Shown here: in pieces, positions 6,339 to 10,562 of the stretch | Position numbering within the stretch: position 1 is the first letter of the stretch | How the letters are laid out: the number at the start of each line of letters is the position of its first letter | Assembly: GCA_020025575.1 (NCBI GenBank) | Contig: JAHHRW010000025.1 | Coordinates: 1-10,562 of the forward strand | Length of the DNA: 10,562 nucleotides | Direction: 5' to 3' | Source: Oscillospiraceae bacterium | GTDB taxonomy: Bacteria; Bacillota; Clostridia; Oscillospirales; Oscillospiraceae | The notes under the pieces: model-generated | Databases searched by the model: none | What the model saw: the letters and a program-made list of their open reading frames with translations, nothing else | What the model was told of the DNA's origin: nothing | Program-made: the position numbers and the translations under genes

Positions 6339-6372
6339 AATGGTATGCCGAAAAAGTGTTCGGCATACCATT
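6339..6372 (-). repeat. Perfect 14-bp inverted repeat between pgk and tpiA
   Basis: AATGGTATGCCGAA (6339-6352) and TTCGGCATACCATT (6359-6372) are perfectly complementary around a 6-base loop. Neither strand has a U tract after it, so it is not a standard intrinsic terminator. It lies 13 bp past the pgk stop and 37 bp before the tpiA start. A role in mRNA processing or 3'-end protection of the pgk part is plausible but inferred. Confidence 0.8.
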
Positions 6373-6385
6373 ATGATTTCATCAA

Positions 6386-7585
6386 TTACTTGTCCTGCAG
6401 GCAAGCAATACCGGGCAGTTCCAAACCTTCCAGGAACTCCAGAGAAGCGCCGCCGCCGGTGGAGATGTGGGTGATCTGATCAGCAAAGCCCAGCTGCTCA
6501 CAAGCAGCAGCACTGTCGCCACCGCCGACGATGGTCACAGCATCGGAATCAGCCAGACCCTGAGCAACAGCAATGGTGCCCTTGGCCAGAGTGGGGTTCT
6601 CAAACACGCCCATGGGGCCGTTCCAAACAACGGTCTTAGCAGCCTTAGCAGCAGCAGCAAACTCAGCCTGAGCCTTCTGGCCGATATCCAGACCCATCTT
6701 GCCATCGGGGATTGCATCGGACATAACGGTCTCAACAGAGATTTCTGCGTCGATGGGGGAGGGGAAGGAGTCTGCAACTACGGTGTCGATAGGCAGCAGC
6801 AGCTTAACGCCCTTGGCCTCAGCCTTAGCCATCATTTCCTTGCAGTAGTCCAACTTCTCGGTGTCAACCAGAGAGGCACCAACGGAGTGACCCTGAGCAG
6901 CCAGGAAAGTGAAAGCCATGCCGCCGCCGATGATCAGGGTGTCAACCTTGTCCAGCAGGTTGTTGATAACATTCAGCTTGTCGGAGACCTTAGCGCCACC
7001 CAGAATAGCGACAAAGGGACGCTCGGGATTTGCCAAAGCCTTACCCATGATGCCAACTTCCTTCTCAACCAGGAAACCGCAAACTGCGGGCAGGTAATCA
7101 GCAACACCAGCGGTGGAGGAGTGGGCGCGGTGAGCGGTGCCGAATGCATCGTTGACAAAGATGTCAGCCAGGCTGGCCAACTGCTTGGACAGTTCAGGAT
7201 CGTTCTTGGTCTCGCCCTTGATGTAACGTGTGTTCTCCAGCAGCATGACATCGCCCTCTTTGAGCGCAGCGGCCTTAGCCTGGGAGTCTTCGCCAGCCAC
7301 GTCAGCAGCCATGATGACTTCCTTGCCCAGCAGTTCGCTCAGGCGGTCTGCAACGATCTTCAGGCTCAGCTCGGGTTTCCATTCGCCCTTGGGCTTGCCC
7401 ATGTGAGAACACAGGATGACCTTAGCATTGTGCTCGATCAGGTACTTGATGGTGGGCAGAGCAGCAACGATACGCTTATCGCTGGTGATCTGGCCATTCT
7501 TGGTGGGGACATTGAAATCGCAGCGGCACAGAACGCGCTTGCCTGCTACATCGATGTCCTGAATAGACTTCTTATTGTAGTTCAT
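6386..7585 (-). CDS. pgk: Phosphoglycerate kinase
   Basis: Transfers the acyl phosphate of 1,3-bisphosphoglycerate to ADP, the first ATP-yielding step of glycolysis. The 399-residue product has the usual length and two-domain layout. The N-terminal substrate domain has RCDFNVP (21-27), LCSHMGKPKG (58-67), and NDAFGTAHRAHSS (145-157). The C-terminal nucleotide domain has ILGGAKVSDKL (194-204), IIGGGMAFTF (218-227), WNGPMGVFENP (321-331) and GGGDSAAA (354-361). The ATG follows GGAGGA at about seven bases. It sits between trmL (25 bp upstream) and tpiA. gapA, often next to pgk, is not in this window. Confidence 0.98.
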   Translation of the reverse strand: MNYNKKSIQDIDVAGKRVLCRCDFNVPTKNGQITSDKRIVAALPTIKYLIEHNAKVILCSHMGKPKGEWKPELSLKIVADRLSELLGKEVIMAADVAGEDSQAKAAALKEGDVMLLENTRYIKGETKNDPELSKQLASLADIFVNDAFGTAHRAHSSTAGVADYLPAVCGFLVEKEVGIMGKALANPERPFVAILGGAKVSDKLNVINNLLDKVDTLIIGGGMAFTFLAAQGHSVGASLVDTEKLDYCKEMMAKAEAKGVKLLLPIDTVVADSFPSPIDAEISVETVMSDAIPDGKMGLDIGQKAQAEFAAAAKAAKTVVWNGPMGVFENPTLAKGTIAVAQGLADSDAVTIVGGGDSAAACEQLGFADQITHISTGGGASLEFLEGLELPGIACLQDK

Positions 7586-7610
7586 GATGATTCCTCCAAA
7601 TTATTGGGGA

Positions 7611-8093
7611 TTATCCCCGCATTTTTCCAAAATCCTGCAAACCGGGGAAGTCCAACTGCCGCAGCGCCTCGTAGACGGTAATTGCTACGCTGTTGCTCAG
7701 GTTCAGGCTGCGAGCCTCAGCACGCATGGGAATACGAACACAGTGATCTGCATGTTCAGCAAGAAAGCTTTCGGGCAGACCCTTGGTTTCTTTACCAAAA
7801 AAGAGATAGCATTCGTCTTCAAACTTCGCCTGCGTATAGGAACGGGGGGCTTTGGTAGATAGACACCACATCTGCTTGACGTGGTTTTTGTTAAAAAAGT
7901 CTTCGAGATTGTCGTAATCTCGAACATCTACCAGATGCCAATAATCCAAACCTGCACGGCGGACGGCCTTTTCTGAGATGTCAAAGCCCAGAGGGCGGAT
8001 CAGATGGAGTCTGGATCCTGTAGCGGCGCAGGTCCGGGCAATATTACCACAGTTTTGTGGAATTTCCGGTTCCACCAGTACGATATTCAGCAC
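7611..8093 (-). CDS. trmL: tRNA (cytidine/uridine-2'-O-)-methyltransferase TrmL
   Basis: A SPOUT-class methyltransferase that uses S-adenosylmethionine to methylate the ribose of the wobble base (C34 or U34) of certain tRNA-Leu isoacceptors. The 160-residue product is the compact, single-domain form. It has the N-terminal block EPEIPQNCGNIARTCAATG (8-26), LIRPLGF (31-37), and the trefoil-knot cofactor site FFGKETKGLPE (98-108) with IPMRAEARSLNLSNSVAI (121-138) and YEALRQ. The start is GTG at 8091-8093, which gives the conserved MLNIVLVEPEIPQN beginning and follows GGGGTGA. It is the first gene of the trmL-pgk-tpiA unit. Coupling of a tRNA modifier to glycolytic genes probably reflects shared transcription only. 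Confidence 0.92.
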   Translation of the reverse strand: MLNIVLVEPEIPQNCGNIARTCAATGSRLHLIRPLGFDISEKAVRRAGLDYWHLVDVRDYDNLEDFFNKNHVKQMWCLSTKAPRSYTQAKFEDECYLFFGKETKGLPESFLAEHADHCVRIPMRAEARSLNLSNSVAITVYEALRQLDFPGLQDFGKMRG

Positions 8094-8156
8094 ACCAAAT
8101 CACCCCAAATAATAGCGAATTTTACGGCAGAAACTTCGCAGTTTGCTTGCTTACCT

Positions 8157-8185
8157 ATTGTATGCCAAATAATTCATAAAATCAA
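8157..8185 (-). promoter_or_regulatory. Probable promoter of trmL-pgk-tpiA
   Basis: Minus strand: -35 TTGATT (complement of 8180-8185, four of six), a 17-bp spacer and -10 TACAAT (complement of 8157-8162, five of six). The predicted start near 8150 gives a leader of about 57 nt. No other promoter of similar quality is visible further down the operon. Confidence 0.65.
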
Positions 8186-8256
8186 TCTAAAAATACTGTT
8201 TTTTTCTAATATTACATACTATTCACATAAAATATAGGGTTGCGTACATAAATTTG

Positions 8257-8275
8257 GTGAAAATGTCATTTTCAC
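8257..8275. repeat. Short perfect inverted repeat, operator-like
   Basis: GTGAAAAT (8257-8264) and ATTTTCAC (8268-8275) are perfect inverted arms around GTC. It lies about 72 bp upstream of the trmL -35 box and about 90 bp past the lipoprotein terminator. Such a dyad could be a repressor site, but no matching regulator is visible, and in AT-rich DNA chance is possible. Confidence 0.4.
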
Positions 8276-8364
8276 TTGGATAAGGTATCAAAAAATCAAA
8301 AGAAAATTTGTGCAAAAGTTACAGCTTGCTTGTTAAAAGCGGCAGACAACACAACAACTGGTAC

Positions 8365-8396
8365 AAAAAAGACCGTCTCAATTGCAAGACGGTCTT
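8365..8396 (-). terminator. Intrinsic terminator of the lipoprotein gene
   Basis: A perfect 10-bp stem AAGACCGTCT (8369-8378) with AGACGGTCTT (8387-8396) is followed on the minus strand by six U's (complement of 8365-8370). It lies 6 bp past the stop at 8403. Confidence 0.88.
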
Positions 8397-8402
8397 GAAT
8401 AT

Positions 8403-8750
8403 TTAATCAACTTTTACCTGATCCACGGTGATGTGGGGAAGGCTATTGTAATCGGCGACATCCTCAATATAGTTATAGTCAAAAGAAACCTTGTCACCCA
8501 CCGCAAGTGTATCTTTTCCACTCAGGGTCGTATAGGTCAATTGAATAACGGATTCTGTGTCATAGTGGCTGTCGCCCTCTGCAATTACGACACGGCAGTT
8601 CTGTCCGTCTACATTTTCTACAGTTCCGCTCAGGGAGGAGCTGTACAAGTCCAGTGCAGGCAGGGTGGGGCCGGAGCCGGAACCACAGCCGGCAAACAGC
8701 ACAACGATCAGCACAGCGGACAGTAAAATCAAAAACGGGGATTTTCGCAT
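8403..8750 (-). CDS. Small predicted lipoprotein, function unknown
   Basis: A 115-residue protein that I do not recognise. Residues 1-21 form a lipoprotein signal peptide: basic MRKS, a hydrophobic core, then LFAGC, with C22 as the predicted lipidation site (Phe at -3 is a mild departure from the lipobox). A short GSGSGP linker follows. The mature part of about 94 residues is rich in alternating hydrophobic and polar residues (SGTVENVDGQNCRVVIAEG, VIQLTYTTL, VGDKVSFDYN, ITVDQVKV), which suggests a small beta-barrel or OB-like fold outside the membrane. The ATG at 8748-8750 follows GAGGTGATC. The gene has its own promoter and terminator and so is a single-gene unit, divergent from thiI. The function cannot be assigned from sequence. 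Confidence 0.8.
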   Translation of the reverse strand: MRKSPFLILLSAVLIVVLFAGCGSGSGPTLPALDLYSSSLSGTVENVDGQNCRVVIAEGDSHYDTESVIQLTYTTLSGKDTLAVGDKVSFDYNYIEDVADYNSLPHITVDQVKVD

Positions 8751-8780
8751 TGGTGATCACCTCAAAAGTATTTTTCGTAT

Positions 8781-8809
8781 ATGATAGATGATTTTTGCGC
8801 AAAAGGCAA
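8781..8809 (-). promoter_or_regulatory. Probable promoter of the lipoprotein gene
   Basis: Minus strand: -35 TTGCCT (complement of 8804-8809, four of six), a 17-bp spacer and -10 TATCAT (complement of 8781-8786, five of six). The start would fall near 8774, leaving a leader of about 24 nt with the GAGGTG ribosome-binding site. Confidence 0.55.
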
Positions 8810-8876
8810 GGATTAAGTTTTTAATGGTCTCATTTTCAGAAAAAATGGAATCATACTATGAAAAAAGGCAGGGCTA

Positions 8877-8885
8877 TGTTATAAT
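8877..8885 (+). promoter_or_regulatory. Extended -10 promoter of thiI
   Basis: TGTTATAAT (8877-8885) is an extended -10 with a perfect TATAAT hexamer, but no good -35 at the expected distance (8857-8862 reads TATGAA). A second TATAAT at 8903-8908 abuts the ribosome-binding site and is too close to the gene to be a useful promoter. Confidence 0.5.
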
Positions 8886-8920
8886 AACCAAAATATACCC
8901 AGTATAATGGAGGAACAAAT

Positions 8921-10114
8921 ATGAAAGAAATTTTTTTGCTGAAACTTGGCGAAGTGGTTCTCAAGGGAGCCAACAAACGCCAGTTTGAAAGCAAGCTCCG
9001 GGCAAATGTCCGCCGCCGGATGAAACCCTTTGGAGAATTTGATGTCTATATTATGCAGTCAACGGTTTATGTAGAGCCGATGAATGAAGAGGCGGATGTG
9101 GATGGTGCATGGGAGGCGTGCAAGAGCATCTTCGGTGTTGTCCGTCTGTGCCGCTGCCGTCCTTGCGAAAAGGATTTGGATTCCATCTTCAGCACCATTG
9201 AGGAGTATCTGGGGGCAGATCTGGACTGCGCCAAGAGCTTTAAGGTGGAGTCTAAGAGATCGGACAAGGCATTCCCCTTGACATCCATTGCCATTTCCCA
9301 GGAAATCGGCGGACGTCTGGCAGAGGCGCACCCCGATTGTGAAGTAGATGTGCACAACCCGGAATATACCGTGTATGTAGAGATTCGTGATTTGGCCGCT
9401 TATGTCCATGGACCAGCTCAGCCCGGTGCAGGCGGTCTGCCCACCGGTGTAGGTGGAAGAGCCATGTGTCTGCTTTCTGGCGGTATCGATTCCCCTGTGG
9501 CGGCATATATGATGGCAAAGCGCGGTATGGAAATCGAGTCTGTCCACTTCTTCTCCTATCCATACACCTCTCAGCTGGCAAAGGATAAGGTTTTGGAGCT
9601 TGCTCGTCTGGTGACGCGCTACTCCGGCCGTATGACAGTGAATGTGGTTAGCTTTACCGAGATTCAGGAAGCCATCCGTGATAACTGCCCGGAGGAGTAC
9701 TTCACCCTGATCATGCGCCGGTTTATGATGGAGATTTCTCAGCGGCTTGCAAAGGAAGATGGCTGTGGCGCGCTGATTACCGGTGAGAATCTGGGACAGG
9801 TTGCAAGCCAGACTATGGAGGCCATGACCGTTACCGGTGCCGTGGTGGATATCCCCATCTTTATGCCTCTGGTTGGTATGGATAAGGAAGAAATCGTGTC
9901 CATTGCCCGGAAAATTGGCACTCTGGAAACCGCAATTCTCCCCTATGAAGACTGCTGTACCGTCTTTACGCCCAGACATCCCAAGACAAAGCCCACGCTG
10001 GGACAGGTGCTGCACGCAGAGCGAAAGCTGGACCGTGAGGCCCTGATTCAGCATGCGCTGGAATCTGTGGAAAAGATTGGTGTGAAATATGATGAAACAG
10101 AGCCTTTCTGCTAA
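8921..10114 (+). CDS. thiI: tRNA 4-thiouridine synthase ThiI, without rhodanese domain
   Basis: Activates U8 of tRNA with ATP and inserts sulfur to give 4-thiouridine. In enteric bacteria it also serves thiazole synthesis for thiamine. The 397-residue product has an N-terminal ferredoxin-like region (about 1-60), a THUMP RNA-binding domain (about 62-165, with KSFKVESKRSDKAFPLTS), and a PP-loop ATP pyrophosphatase domain from about 180 with the signature SGGIDSP (186-192) and GENLGQVASQT (288-298). A CC pair at 345-346 in PYEDCCTVF lies where the catalytic-site cysteine of the enteric enzyme is found. The protein ends after the PP-loop domain and lacks the rhodanese domain (and its persulfide cysteine), as is common in Firmicutes, where a dedicated cysteine desulfurase supplies sulfur. 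No such desulfurase is in this window. The start follows GGAGGA. The gene overlaps pncC by 26 bp. Confidence 0.95.
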   Translation: MKEIFLLKLGEVVLKGANKRQFESKLRANVRRRMKPFGEFDVYIMQSTVYVEPMNEEADVDGAWEACKSIFGVVRLCRCRPCEKDLDSIFSTIEEYLGADLDCAKSFKVESKRSDKAFPLTSIAISQEIGGRLAEAHPDCEVDVHNPEYTVYVEIRDLAAYVHGPAQPGAGGLPTGVGGRAMCLLSGGIDSPVAAYMMAKRGMEIESVHFFSYPYTSQLAKDKVLELARLVTRYSGRMTVNVVSFTEIQEAIRDNCPEEYFTLIMRRFMMEISQRLAKEDGCGALITGENLGQVASQTMEAMTVTGAVVDIPIFMPLVGMDKEEIVSIARKIGTLETAILPYEDCCTVFTPRHPKTKPTLGQVLHAERKLDREALIQHALESVEKIGVKYDETEPFC

Positions 10115-10559
10115 TGTATTACATCGCCTGAAGGGAAAAAAGCTTGCTACAGCGGAAAGTTTGACTGGCGGTGGCATCGGAACGGCAATCACTGGGGTTC
10201 CTGGTGCCTCTGCAGTTTATGCAGGTGGAGTCATCAGTTATACCGATGAAGTAAAGCACAAGCTGTTGGGTGTTCCGGAACATATGCTGAAGGACAATGG
10301 TGCGGTGTCTGCCCCAGTGGCAAAAGCCATGGCGCAGGGGGCCAGAACGGCTCTGGATGCCCATGTGGCGGTATCTGTTACGGGGCTTGCCGGTCCGGAT
10401 GCAGATGAATACGGTCATAGTGTTGGCACGGTCTTTATTGGCTATGCAGATGAAAAAACGTCGTTTTCACGGGAATATCATTTTTTCGGTGACAGACAGC
10501 AAATCAGAGAGCAGACCATTGCATCTGCCCTTGCGCTGATTCTGGAACAGAATCCCTGA
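10089..10559 (+). CDS. pncC: Nicotinamide-nucleotide amidase, stand-alone CinA C-terminal domain
   Basis: Members deamidate nicotinamide mononucleotide to nicotinic acid mononucleotide, recycling NAD by-products. The 156-residue product is a complete single CinA-C domain without the N-terminal MoeA/MocF-like half of full CinA. Visible blocks are LATAESLTGGGIGTAI (19-34, containing the family's conserved Ser at 24), GVPGAS (36-41), VYAGGVISY (43-51), a LLGVPEHMLKDNGAVS region (59-74) and VTGLAGPD (97-104). The usual Gly-rich GPGGGTPEKP stretch is replaced by GPDADEYGH. The start may be either of two adjacent ATGs (10089 or 10092). No strong ribosome-binding site is present, and translation is probably coupled to thiI, whose stop lies 23 bases downstream of the first ATG. 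The catalytic assignment rests on family knowledge, and other CinA-C activities are possible. Confidence 0.9.
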   Translation: MMKQSLSANVLHRLKGKKLATAESLTGGGIGTAITGVPGASAVYAGGVISYTDEVKHKLLGVPEHMLKDNGAVSAPVAKAMAQGARTALDAHVAVSVTGLAGPDADEYGHSVGTVFIGYADEKTSFSREYHFFGDRQQIREQTIASALALILEQNP

Positions 10560-10562
10560 ACC

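Larger units (their letters stand above)
8094..8402. other. Gene-free AT-rich intergenic region
   Basis: About 310 bp without a credible gene. It contains the trmL promoter (8157-8185), a 19-bp inverted repeat (8257-8275) and the terminator of the lipoprotein gene (8365-8396). The stretch at about 8160-8320 is markedly more AT-rich than the flanking genes. I see no tRNA, riboswitch or small ORF with a good ribosome-binding site in it. Confidence 0.6.

Noticed and set aside
6302..6340. Upstream ATG start for tpiA adding 13 residues
   Set aside because: The extension falls in the pgk-tpiA gap next to the hairpin and has no ribosome-binding site. The ATG at 6299-6301 has AAGGAG and a standard triosephosphate isomerase N-terminus.
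6467..7681. 404-codon plus-strand open frame opposite pgk
   Set aside because: Antisense to a perfect phosphoglycerate kinase. It starts within pgk with no ribosome-binding site, and its translation is low-complexity Ser/Gly/Leu-rich, typical of a mirror frame.
9059..10192. 377-codon minus-strand open frame opposite thiI and pncC
   Set aside because: Overlaps two clear genes on the other strand. Its His/Cys-rich translation resembles no family, and there is no ribosome-binding site.
10089..10559. Possible inactivation of the CinA-C protein because AESCTGG reads AESLTGG
   Set aside because: The conserved Ser and the surrounding fold motifs are present, and to my knowledge Leu occurs at this position in other Firmicute CinA proteins, so it does not indicate a dead enzyme.
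1..10562. Search for CRISPR arrays, insertion sequences, defence islands or phage genes
   Set aside because: No spaced direct repeats, transposase or integrase motifs, or defence-type proteins are visible. Apart from the tRNA-like remnants and one small lipoprotein, every gene is a recognised housekeeping or widespread family.

Overview
This is a 10.6 kb chromosomal segment from a Gram-positive, Clostridia-type Firmicute. The strongest clues are an infC-rpmI-rplT operon behind a leader with an intrinsic terminator, a PheB/UPF0735 ACT protein, a YtvI-like member of the AI-2E transporter family (typical of endospore-formers), strong GGAGG ribosome-binding sites and SigA-type promoters. Intermediate base composition and protein style suggest a gut Oscillospiraceae/Ruminococcaceae-like organism, but this placement is inference. 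Almost everything is housekeeping. I found no CRISPR array, transposase, integrase, phage structural gene, toxin-antitoxin pair or defence gene.

Layout. Positions 1-160 hold two degenerate tRNA-Arg(CCU)-like sequences on the minus strand, the first cut by the window edge. A near-consensus promoter (244-272) drives prfB (+), which is encoded in one uninterrupted frame without the usual +1 programmed frameshift and ends at an intrinsic terminator. Facing it is the translation operon infC-rpmI-rplT (minus, 2694 to 1563), with its own promoter, a leader of about 150 nt containing a terminator that can compete with an upstream complementary segment, and an infC gene that appears to start at AUA. 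Next come a PheB-type ACT protein (minus) and, divergently, a YtvI-like membrane protein followed by an RluA/RluD-family pseudouridine synthase (both +).

The rluD-like gene converges on a metabolic operon read on the minus strand: trmL (tRNA 2'-O-methyltransferase), pgk and tpiA (two glycolytic enzymes). One GC-rich bidirectional hairpin (5473-5506) overlaps the rluD-like stop codon and can end both units. A perfect 14-bp hairpin without a U tract lies between pgk and tpiA. A gene-free, AT-rich stretch of about 310 bp (8094-8402) holds the trmL promoter, a 19-bp inverted repeat and the terminator of a small predicted lipoprotein gene (minus). The window ends with thiI (tRNA 4-thiouridine synthase lacking the rhodanese domain) and a stand-alone pncC/CinA-C gene that overlaps thiI by 26 bp.

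The common theme is translation: peptide release, initiation, large-subunit proteins, rRNA/tRNA modification (RluD-like, TrmL, ThiI), plus lower glycolysis and nucleotide salvage. The points most worth checking are the tandem tRNA-Arg remnants, the infC leader with its AUA start, and the pgk-tpiA hairpin.
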